Assembly (NCBI RefSeq): GCF_020166105.1
Contig: NZ_JAIUJY010000003.1
Coordinates: 1-64,000 of the forward strand
Reading direction: 5' to 3'
Length of the DNA: 64,000 nucleotides
Origin: Blastococcus sp. LR1
Lineage (GTDB): Bacteria; Actinomycetota; Actinomycetes; Mycobacteriales; Geodermatophilaceae
Shown here: positions 49,505 to 56,672 of the stretch, in pieces
How the letters are laid out: every line of letters begins with the position of its first letter
Numbering within the stretch: position 1 is the stretch's first letter
Translations under genes and position numbers: made by a program
Notes under the pieces: model-generated
What the model was told of the DNA's origin: nothing
Seen by the model: only the letters and a program-made list of their open reading frames with translations
The model's database searches: none

Positions 49505-49911
49505 CCGTCCGACCGGTCCATCCGGCCCGAGCCGCTCCTCAGCCTCTCGTCGGGGACGAGGGAACCCGTCGGCGCGCCCGTCGTCGCCGGCAGTGGGCTG
49601 GGGTCGCACGCGAGCCTCGCCCAGGCCATGGGGAGCTGCGGCAGGGCCTGCCGACGCCTTCGTGACAGCGACTGGGTCGCTCCACGAGAACCGGCGCATC
49701 CAGTGTCGCCACCAGGCCCGGGACGGGTCCGGGGGGCCCGAGAACCGAGCCCGGCCGATGTGGTCCGTGAGGCGTCTAGCGGAAGTGTCGGCTCAGAAGG
49801 AGCAGACCCCACCGGCTCAGAAGCCGTGGGGGTTCGACTCGGAGTTCGAGGGGGACTCGAGACTTCGGCACGCTCCTGGCCGTCGCTCGCGGGCGGCTGC
49901 CGGGCCGCCGG
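49505..49911. other. 407-bp gap between convergent genes
   Basis: No coding frame with convincing codon bias or family similarity. It contains CGGCTCAGAAG twice (49789-49799 and 49813-49823), and a GGGGGTTCGACTC string at 49828-49840 that resembles a tRNA T-arm but has no matching acceptor or anticodon arm. It marks the left edge of the accessory region. Confidence 0.4.
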
Positions 49912-51648
49912 TCAGCCGCCGGCGAGCCGCTGCAGCCGGGTGGCCAGCGCGGTCCGCCGGTCGGCGTTGCCGTGCAGGTCCACGTACCGCTGCCCGAAGC
50001 CGGCCAGCAGCGTGTCGTCCAGCCGGCGTACGGCGCCCGGGGGATAGCGGTAGTCCATCCGGGCGGTGATGCCGCTGTCATCGGCGCCGCGGAGCACCTC
50101 GCCCAGCTCCACCAGGCTGGTCACGCCCAGTTCGAGCAGCAGGCCGGAGATCCAGGTGTAGTGGTCCGGGCGCGACCAGCCGGCGTCGGCGTACTGCCCG
50201 GCCAGGAACGCCGCCAGTTCCCGGGGCGCGATCCGAGGGTCGTCGGGGTCGATGTCGTCGGCCTCGTCGCCGGGAACCGGTGCCCGGAGGCGCTCGCGGA
50301 TCGCGGTGAACTGTTGATCGGCCAGCTCCAGCAGCCCGGCGGCCAGGGTGAACCGGCGGTCGAACTCGGAGGCGTGCTCGTCCGGCACCGTGCCCTTGTA
50401 GCGGATGTCGTGCTCGAACTCGGCCCACGCGTGCTGCAGCACCGTGCGCACCTGCACCTGCACCACCCGCCCGACCAGCTCCGGCAGCTCGGCCGCCCGA
50501 CCCGGGTCCACGCCGATCAGCAGGTGCCTGCTGGAGTAGCCGAACCGGCCCTGCTGCGCGGTCCGCCGCCCCATGTCGCGGTCGTCGATCACCCGTACCT
50601 GCGCGGCCAGCAGCTCGGCGACCGCCTCCACGTCGCTCTGCACGTAGGTGATCACCCGCACGCCGATCTGGTCGGTGATGTCCCGCGCCGGATCTGGATA
50701 GGCGGGGACGCCGTCGACCGCGCGCGCCGCCTTCTCCGCGAACGAGGCGATGGTCTTGGTCCGCCCGGTCACCGACAGGTAGTTGATCCCGGCGTCGTCG
50801 AGCAGCCCGGTGACGAGCGCGAGCGCCTGCGTTCCGGCGACCAGGGTCTCGGGCCGGCCGTCGGCGTAGGCCTGGATGGCCTGCTGCACCGGGTCGGGCG
50901 GGGGTGCGGCGACCCTGGGGCCGGGCTGCAGGTCCGGCGGAAGGGTCGGGGTCACGATGGCGCCGCCGGCCGCGTCGCCGTAGGTGGTCACCTCGTCCGG
51001 GCGCCGTACGGCGATCCATCCGACGTAGGCGCACACCACGGCGTCGACCTGGTCCTCCGCCACCCGCAGCTCGCTCTTGCGGGTGGCGGCCTGCACCTGC
51101 TGGCGCAGTGCGGCGAACGGTGCACCGAGCTCGAGCTCGACCACCGCGTCCAGCAGGTCGATGAGCCGGAGCAGCTCCGCGCGCATCTGGTCGAGCGCCC
51201 GGCCCGGCTTGTTCTTGTACTTCAGCGTGCGGCCCAGCCGGAACAGCGCCACCGTCGCCGCGTGCGGGTAGACCTCGATCGCCCGGCGGTCGCGGCCCGA
51301 GCGGGGGTCGAGGTCCAGCCCCAGACGCCGGCCGATCCGCCCGCCACGGGTGTCACCATCGGTGAACTCGGGTTTGCCGGTGTTCGTCGGGTGCGCCCCG
51401 GCCTGGAACCTCGCGAAGTCGGCGTTGAGCGCCCGCTCGGCGGCCCGGTTGCCGGTGGCGTTGGTGACCACCAGCGGGGCGTCGATCGCCACGATGCACG
51501 GGCCGGCGGTGAACGGGGCCAGCGCGGCCTCGATCTGCTCGTCGGTGCGCACCGCGCTGACGTGCACCAGCCGGCCGGCGTCGTCCAGCACGGCGAGGCC
51601 GGTGGGTTGCTTGAGCCCCCAGGCGAGGTCGATCCCGATGTGCTGCAC
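49912..51648 (-). CDS. DUF429 (RNase H-like) domain fused to RelA/SpoT alarmone synthetase
   Basis: A 578-aa cytosolic two-domain protein. Residues 1-225 are DUF429, a predicted RNase H-fold nuclease family: GIDLAWG (D7), VAIDAPLV (D56), AIEVYPHAA (E125) and EDQVDAVVCAY (D199/D202) form its acidic set. Residues 265-420 are a RelA/SpoT synthetase domain: GRTKTIASFAEKAAR (R296, K298, S302, K306), DITDQIGVR (D326), GYSSRH (371-375) and QVQVRTVLQHAWAEFEH. Residues 420-578 are helical. The Glu normally found before QIRT is Gln397. GTG at 51648 is the start. It follows a GIY-YIG gene by 158 bp on the same strand. The fold pairing recalls mycobacterial RelZ. Confidence 0.85.
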   Translation of the reverse strand: MQHIGIDLAWGLKQPTGLAVLDDAGRLVHVSAVRTDEQIEAALAPFTAGPCIVAIDAPLVVTNATGNRAAERALNADFARFQAGAHPTNTGKPEFTDGDTRGGRIGRRLGLDLDPRSGRDRRAIEVYPHAATVALFRLGRTLKYKNKPGRALDQMRAELLRLIDLLDAVVELELGAPFAALRQQVQAATRKSELRVAEDQVDAVVCAYVGWIAVRRPDEVTTYGDAAGGAIVTPTLPPDLQPGPRVAAPPPDPVQQAIQAYADGRPETLVAGTQALALVTGLLDDAGINYLSVTGRTKTIASFAEKAARAVDGVPAYPDPARDITDQIGVRVITYVQSDVEAVAELLAAQVRVIDDRDMGRRTAQQGRFGYSSRHLLIGVDPGRAAELPELVGRVVQVQVRTVLQHAWAEFEHDIRYKGTVPDEHASEFDRRFTLAAGLLELADQQFTAIRERLRAPVPGDEADDIDPDDPRIAPRELAAFLAGQYADAGWSRPDHYTWISGLLLELGVTSLVELGEVLRGADDSGITARMDYRYPPGAVRRLDDTLLAGFGQRYVDLHGNADRRTALATRLQRLAGG

Positions 51649-51664
51649 GGGGTCAGCTTGCCCT

Positions 51665-51684
51665 GCCCCGCACCTCGTCGGGGC
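51665..51684 (-). promoter_or_regulatory. hairpin just upstream of the DUF429-RelA/SpoT start
   Basis: GCCCCG (51665-51670) and CGGGGC (51679-51684) form a 6-bp stem 16 nt before the GTG, in the transcript leader. It may be a weak terminator for the upstream GIY-YIG gene or a translational control element. Confidence 0.35.
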
Positions 51685-51806
51685 CCGTCCCTCGGGACCG
51701 ACGGCAGCTCGATGCCCCCGCGGCCCGGATCATGTCTCGGGAAGCGGAAGGGGCCCGCGCCCGCCGACGGCGGATGCGCCACGGTCCTCGCCCACCCCCG
51801 AGCCGC

Positions 51807-52724
51807 TCAGCTGACGGGCAGGGCAGCGAGCCGGGCGGCGAGTTCCGCGTTGCGACGCAGGAAGGGCACCCAACCGGTCGGCGCGCGGGTGTCGGGTACG
51901 GGCTCGGGGCAGGTCTCCTGCTCCCACGCGCGGAGCCGACCGCGCCGGATCCGGAGACGGACGAGGACGTCGTCGGCCCAGGCGGTGACCTCCACGTCTT
52001 CGGCCGCGCTCTGCGCGGTGATCCGCTGCGGCGCGACCACCCACTGGATCGCCTCGATCTCCTGCTGGAGCCGGGCTGCGGCCTCGTACGCCTGCGCCTC
52101 GGCCGCGGTGTCGCGACGGGCGGTCAGCGCGGCCAGCGCGGCGGTGACCGCCGTCGGCTCGCGGTCCAGCACGGACGTCACCGCGCTCACCAGCTGCGCG
52201 ACGGGGGTGTCCTGCCCCCCGCGCGCCCGCGCCAGCTCCCGCTCGCCGGCGGTGCGGGCCGGACCGGCGTGGCCGAGCGGGTACAGCCGCTCGAGTCCGG
52301 ACATGGCCAGCTGCACCTTGCGGGCGCCGAGGTAGGGCCCGAAGGAGCGGATCCCCGGTTCCGGCCGGTGCGGTGCGGCGAGGCCGATCCGCGGGGCCTC
52401 CGGCGAGGGGTCCAGGCGGATGCTGACCGGCACCTCCAGGCCGCCGACGACCCGGTTCCACCGGGGCAGCGACTGCTCGAGCAGGTTGCGTTCAGCCCAG
52501 GCCGCCTCGTGCGCCGAGTCGCAGACCAGCGCCTCGATCCGGGATACCTGGGGCATCATCCGCCGCAGATGGCGGCGGTCCCGCAGGTCGCCCCAGTAGG
52601 AGCCCACGCGGCTGCGCAGCTGTGCGGCCCGCCCGACGTACAGCACCCGGCCACCGTCGTCCCGGAAGCGGTACACCCCGGGTTCCGCCGGCAGCACGGC
52701 GACGGCGGGTGGTCGGGGAGGCAT
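51807..52724 (-). CDS. GIY-YIG nuclease, UvrC N-terminal/Cho-like
   Basis: A 305-aa protein resembling the first half of UvrC. The GIY-YIG domain opens with GVYRF (16-20) and LYVGRAAQLRSRVGSYW (28-44), and the catalytic-type Glu is in EAAWAERNLLEQSLPRWN. A UVR-like helix follows (AEAQAYEAAARLQQEIEAI). UvrC's C-terminal RNase H-like endonuclease and HhH motifs are absent, as in E. coli Cho. It probably makes the 3' incision in damaged or branched DNA. ATG at 52724 gives the family N-terminus. It lies upstream of the DUF429-RelA/SpoT gene on the same strand. Confidence 0.82.
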   Translation of the reverse strand: MPPRPPAVAVLPAEPGVYRFRDDGGRVLYVGRAAQLRSRVGSYWGDLRDRRHLRRMMPQVSRIEALVCDSAHEAAWAERNLLEQSLPRWNRVVGGLEVPVSIRLDPSPEAPRIGLAAPHRPEPGIRSFGPYLGARKVQLAMSGLERLYPLGHAGPARTAGERELARARGGQDTPVAQLVSAVTSVLDREPTAVTAALAALTARRDTAAEAQAYEAAARLQQEIEAIQWVVAPQRITAQSAAEDVEVTAWADDVLVRLRIRRGRLRAWEQETCPEPVPDTRAPTGWVPFLRRNAELAARLAALPVS

Positions 52725-52820
52725 GCGCCCATCGTGCGCACGGTCCCTGCGCGAGAGATGGCGCCACGCCCCACGGCTCACATGGTCTGCATGGGCGTGG
52801 CCGAACCGGGCACGTGGCGG

Positions 52821-52901
52821 TCACCGGGGGACGACGCCGGCGTCCTCGAAGAAGCCGCCGGCCGGCCCGCCGTCCGGCAGCGTCGCCAGGCGGATCGGCG
52901 T
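52821..52901 (-). pseudogene. tail fragment of a short-chain dehydrogenase gene
   Basis: In the 448-bp gap 52725-53172, the - strand reads IRLATLPDGGPAGGFFEDAG then VVPR and stop. This matches the usual C-terminus of carbonyl-reductase-type SDRs (ATLPxDGPTGGFF). The frame is closed by a stop codon just upstream, so only the tail survives. The rest of the gap shows no gene I can support. Confidence 0.4.
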
Positions 52902-53172
52902 CTACGCGCCCGGCCCCAGGCCCGAGGTCCGCGACCACACCCAGGTTCTGCAGCTCGCTTGTCACGACGGTCATCGCGTGGCCGCCGCACAGCCGGTCGC
53001 TCGCCGTGGCCGGACTCGTCACGACCGCGATCCGCCTCTGAGGCGACCCGCCTATCGGCAGCCAGCTGTCCGGTCCGTCGGACGATGGCAGGTCGTGGAT
53101 GTCTGCGCCGCCGAGGACTTCAGGGTCGCGAGGCGGTCCCAGGGCGCCTGCCCCGCCACCGCGCCGGAGGAG

Positions 53173-54720
53173 TCAGCTCCCGCCGGCAGGGCAGCTCCCG
53201 CCGGGCGCGCAGCGCACGCGGTAGACCACACCGGCCGATGTGTGGGTCACCTCGTCGAGCTCGAAGTTCCGGGCGAGCCTTCCCGGCGTCTGGTGGTACC
53301 TGGAGTGCTTCTCGTTGCCGAGCCACACCAGGTAGACCGGCCCCTTGCCCAGCAGCCGGCGGAGGCGCGGGATGTCCTCCTGCACGGGCACGGTCGATGC
53401 GTGGTGCACCCTCCGCGGGCTGTCGTGCACCGCCGACCCGGTCAGGTAGCGCAGGCCGCGCGACTGGTTGCTCATCGTCGTCCGCTCCTCGGGCAGCGCC
53501 GCGAGCAGCGCCTGCACGTCGTCGTCCCGATAGGTGGGTGAGCTGTACGTCGGCTCACCGCGGCCGCCGAGCTCGGCCCCGGCGACGGCGCTGGTGGCGG
53601 AGGCCGCGCCGAGGCACACGAGTGCCACGGTGCCCAGGGCCACGGCGCGCCGGCGCGGCAGGCCGTCGAGCACGACGTCGAGGGCAACGACCAGCACGAC
53701 CAGCAGAGGGACGACGAGCGGCGAGAGCAACCGGTCGCTCAGCGGGTCGACGTTGGTCCGGCTGGCCAGGACGACCATCGACGCGAAGGTGCAGATCACG
53801 AAGATGCCGCCGACCGTCAGGACCGCCCGGCGCTCGTCGGACCTTGGTGGCCAACGGCGGACGACCGCCCCGCCGAGCCCCACCACGGCGGCCACGAGCA
53901 GCGCGGTGGCCAGGAGATGGAGCCTGCCGGTCAGTTCGGCCGGCGCGAACCAGTCGCCGACGGTCTGCAGGCCCGTGCGGGCGATGGCCCACGGTCCGGC
54001 CGCGTTGGGCACGCGCTCCCCGGTGACCTCGCCGGTGACCACCGCGTTGCGCGCCAACCACGTCGCCACCGGCGCCGCGAAGGCCGCGCCGTACAGCAGG
54101 CAGTCGGCCACGCGGCGACGCAGCGGGCCGGGCCGGGCGAGCAACACGATCGCGGCCGTCGGCGCCAGGGCGACCCCGGAATAGCGCACGAGCGTGGCGA
54201 GCGCTGCCACCCCTGCGGCCAGTACGACGAGCCGGAGGGCCCGGTCCGGCGCGCGGACGATCCGGACGAGAAGGGCGAGCCACACAGCGACGAGGAGCAC
54301 GTACACCGGCTCCGACCACAGCCAGCTGTGGACCTCCAGGAGCGGAGCCGACACCGCCGCCAGCCCGGCAGCGCCGATGGCGAGCGGCAGCCGCACGATG
54401 CGGCTCAGCCACCACCCGAGGAGGCCGACGAGGAGGGCCAGGAGCACCAGGTTCAACCAGCGCCCGGCGTCCTCGGCCACCCCCCAGCGTGCGGGCAGTG
54501 CCAGCACGGACGGCAGGCCCGGGGCGTAGAGCGACATGGCTCGGTCATCGACCCCCACGACGCCCCGGCCCGACGCGATGCCCTCGGCAGCCGCCAGGTA
54601 AGCGGCCGAGTCGGGGCTGATGTTGACGCCGTTGCTCCGTGTCCTCAGCCAGACGAGCGCCGGCCCGAGGGCGGCTGCGGACAGAAGCCAGGCGACCTTG
54701 GCGCGTGTGGAGCTGGGCAC
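53173..54720 (-). CDS. polytopic membrane protein, GT-C/ArnT-like
   Basis: A 515-aa integral membrane protein with about ten to eleven helices and a C-terminal extracytoplasmic domain of about 130 residues. The first loop carries an acidic motif (NISPDSAAYLAAAEGIASGRG) at the position of the catalytic Asp in GT-C glycosyltransferases such as ArnT/GT39. A role in transferring a sugar from a polyprenyl carrier is plausible but unproven; no sugar-pathway genes adjoin it. GTG at 54720 is the start. It is flanked on both sides by gene remnants. Confidence 0.65.
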   Translation of the reverse strand: MPSSTRAKVAWLLSAAALGPALVWLRTRSNGVNISPDSAAYLAAAEGIASGRGVVGVDDRAMSLYAPGLPSVLALPARWGVAEDAGRWLNLVLLALLVGLLGWWLSRIVRLPLAIGAAGLAAVSAPLLEVHSWLWSEPVYVLLVAVWLALLVRIVRAPDRALRLVVLAAGVAALATLVRYSGVALAPTAAIVLLARPGPLRRRVADCLLYGAAFAAPVATWLARNAVVTGEVTGERVPNAAGPWAIARTGLQTVGDWFAPAELTGRLHLLATALLVAAVVGLGGAVVRRWPPRSDERRAVLTVGGIFVICTFASMVVLASRTNVDPLSDRLLSPLVVPLLVVLVVALDVVLDGLPRRRAVALGTVALVCLGAASATSAVAGAELGGRGEPTYSSPTYRDDDVQALLAALPEERTTMSNQSRGLRYLTGSAVHDSPRRVHHASTVPVQEDIPRLRRLLGKGPVYLVWLGNEKHSRYHQTPGRLARNFELDEVTHTSAGVVYRVRCAPGGSCPAGGS

Positions 54721-54775
54721 CGTCGCCGCGGTACCCGGTGGCTCGCGCCGCCGAACCCATCAGCCGAGGGGGAGC

Positions 54776-54899
54776 CGCCGCGCTCGCCCCTCAGGGCTGC
54801 GCGGTGGGCCGCCCTGCCGACGTCGCTCGGATCGACGGTCTCCCCGCAGGTGGAGCAGGTGACGTCGGGAACGAGCCGGTGCCCGCAGCGATGCTTGCC
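54776..54899 (-). pseudogene. tail fragment of an HxlR-type regulator
   Basis: The - strand reads KHRCGHRLVPDVTCSTCGE then TVDPSDV, a Cys/His segment seen at the C-terminus of some actinobacterial HxlR regulators. No winged-helix domain precedes it in any frame, and the downstream frame runs on without a family match. I read it as the stump of a deleted regulator gene. Confidence 0.4.
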
Positions 54900-54939
54900 T
54901 CCGCGACGAGGCGTAGGCGTACCTCGCGACGTTCCGCGG

Positions 54940-55074
54940 GTGATAGCCGCTCTCACGAGTTCCGGTGTGCTCGACGAGTTCACCGGCTTCAAGCGCAACC
55001 GCATGTGGCCGGCCACCGAGGTGCTCGCAGCCCTCGACGAGTTCGCGAACCGCGCCGGTCGCCGCCTGCGCTGA
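54940..55074 (+). pseudogene. C-terminal fragment of a Fic-family protein
   Basis: A 44-codon frame ending in TGA reads VIAALTSSGVLDEFTGFKRN then RMWPATEVLAALDEFANRAG. This is the winged-helix tail typical of actinobacterial Fic/DOC AMP-transferases. The catalytic Fic domain (HPFxxGNGR) is absent upstream in all frames. It is therefore a remnant of a lost Fic gene, facing the HxlR-type stump. Confidence 0.5.
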
Positions 55075-55186
55075 CGCCGCCGTTGCCACCTCCGACCGGC
55101 TTCCGGTGCGACCCGCTCATCAGCGGCCGGGCCCGGATCCCGACGAGCTACCTCGGCCCCGTCCTGTTCGGCGGTGCGGTCGGCGG

Positions 55187-56155
55187 CTACCGCGCGGCGA
55201 ACTGGCCGAAGTGCCGGCGATGGTCTCCAGGGGTGATGCTCAACCGACGTCGGAAGGCGCGGTTCATCGTCTCCGGCGCCCCGAACCCGCACACGCGAGC
55301 GATGTGGTCGATCGAATGGCCGGTGGTCTCGAGGAGTCGGCAGGCCGCCTCGAGCCGCAGCCGCTCCACGTGCTCGCTCGGCGTCACCTCGACCTCGGCC
55401 TTGAACACCCGGCTGAACTGCCGGTCCGACAGGTGCACGCGGCGGGCCAGGGCGGGCACGGACAGGTCTGCATCGAGGTGGTCGGGCAGCCACGCCAAGA
55501 GCTCCCGTACCGGTTCGCTCTCCGCTGCCTGTGCGGCGAGCAACGTGGAGAACTGCGCCTGCCCGCCGGACCGCCGCAGGTAGACCACCAGGTGCCGGGC
55601 GACAGTCGCTGCTGCCCGCGCGCCGTGGTCGTCCGCGACGAGAGCCAGCGCCAGGTCGATGCCGGCCGTCACTCCGGCGGAGGTCCAGACGTCGCCGTCG
55701 CGCACGTAGATCGCATCGCCGTCGACCGACACCCGGGGGTGGGCGGTCGCGAGCAGCTGGCACTCCGACCAGTGCGTGGTGGCCCGTCGCCCGTCCAGCA
55801 ACCCGGCGGCCGCGAGGACGAAGGCCCCGGAGCAGACCGAGGTGACCCGGCGGGCGCTTCCGGCCAGCCGCCGGACGTGCTCCAGGAGCTCCTCGTCTGC
55901 GCAGGCCTCGTCCATGTCCCGCCCGCCGGCGACGACGAGCGTGTCGACCGGATCCACGACGTTCCGCAGCGCTGCGGTGTCGAACGACAGCCCGGAGCTG
56001 GCCAGCACCGGACCGCCCGACGTGCTCACCACCTGTGGTCGGTACTCCGCCGACGGCACCAGGTGGGTGGCGCTGGAGAAGACCTCGAGCGGGCCGGTCA
56101 CGTCCAGGATCTGCGCCGACGGAAACGTCACGATGGCGACGTCGAGGGCAGGCAC
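55187..56155 (-). CDS. GlxA-family regulator (DJ-1/PfpI domain plus AraC HTH)
   Basis: A 322-aa transcription regulator. Residues 1-180 form a DJ-1/PfpI-like domain with the nucleophile-elbow Cys in VTSVCSGAFVLAAAGLL. Residues about 215-320 carry an AraC-type double HTH: LSVPALARRVHLSDRQFSRVFKAEVEVTPSEHVERLR and IDHIARVCGFGAPETMNRAFRRR. Such proteins control amidase or small-molecule pathways. GTG at 56155 lies 7 nt after TACAGT on the - strand, suggesting a leaderless mRNA. It is divergent from the 56177 membrane protein with only 21 bp between. Confidence 0.9.
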   Translation of the reverse strand: MPALDVAIVTFPSAQILDVTGPLEVFSSATHLVPSAEYRPQVVSTSGGPVLASSGLSFDTAALRNVVDPVDTLVVAGGRDMDEACADEELLEHVRRLAGSARRVTSVCSGAFVLAAAGLLDGRRATTHWSECQLLATAHPRVSVDGDAIYVRDGDVWTSAGVTAGIDLALALVADDHGARAAATVARHLVVYLRRSGGQAQFSTLLAAQAAESEPVRELLAWLPDHLDADLSVPALARRVHLSDRQFSRVFKAEVEVTPSEHVERLRLEAACRLLETTGHSIDHIARVCGFGAPETMNRAFRRRLSITPGDHRRHFGQFAAR

Positions 56156-56162
56156 GCGCGCA

Positions 56163-56168
56163 CTGTAC
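56163..56168 (-). promoter_or_regulatory. -10 box for leaderless glxA-like gene
   Basis: TACAGT read on the - strand ends 7 nt before the GTG at 56155. The 21-bp divergent gap means the promoters of both genes must overlap neighbouring coding sequence. Confidence 0.5.
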
Positions 56169-56176
56169 GACTCGCC

Positions 56177-56650
56177 ATGTCCGAGATCGTCAAACCCGCG
56201 TCCTGGCGCCGTCGGGGCTCCGGGCGGCATCGTCGTCTCGTGCCCCGATGCAGCCCTGCACCGCTGATCTGGGGCGTCGTCTTCGGAGTCCTGCAGGCGA
56301 CCTCCCCGCTGGCGTTCTTCTGGCTGGAGCCGGCGACCGTCTACGCCTTCGGCCTCACCCTCATCGCCGCGATCTACGTCGGCTTCGCCGTGGCCGACGG
56401 GCGCCGCCACGTGCTGGTCGCCGAGACCGTCGTCGCGTCGGTCTTCGTGGTCGCTGCCGCCTCCGCGGAACTCGGCTCTACCTGGCTGATCGTCGCCGGG
56501 CTCGCCGGACACGGCCTCAAGGACGTGTGGCAGCACCGCACCGGCTTCGTGACCGGCACCCGCTGGTGGCCGCCGTTCTGCGCGACCGTGGACTGGGTCG
56601 CCGCCGCCCTGGTCGCGGTCGCGCTGACCGCGAAGCTGCTCCCGGCCTGA
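56177..56650 (+). CDS. small multi-pass membrane protein
   Basis: A 157-aa protein with a basic N-terminus and four to five transmembrane helices (PLIWGVVFGVLQATSPLAFFWL, VYAFGLTLIAAIYVGFAVA, VVASVFVVAAASAELGSTWLI and a C-terminal helix). A conserved-looking polar loop GLAGHGLKDVWQHRTGFVTGTRWWPPFCA lies between the last two helices. I do not recognise the family. It begins a rightward run with the hydrolase 22 bp downstream, and the divergent GlxA-like regulator may control both. Confidence 0.7.
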   Translation: MSEIVKPASWRRRGSGRHRRLVPRCSPAPLIWGVVFGVLQATSPLAFFWLEPATVYAFGLTLIAAIYVGFAVADGRRHVLVAETVVASVFVVAAASAELGSTWLIVAGLAGHGLKDVWQHRTGFVTGTRWWPPFCATVDWVAAALVAVALTAKLLPA

Positions 56651-56672
56651 CCTGATCGAGGAGATCCCGCTG

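Noticed and set aside
49805-49860. Possible tRNA fragment or att site (GGGGGTTCGACTC looks like a T-arm)
   Set aside because: The would-be T-stem does not pair, and no D-arm, anticodon arm or acceptor stem is present nearby.
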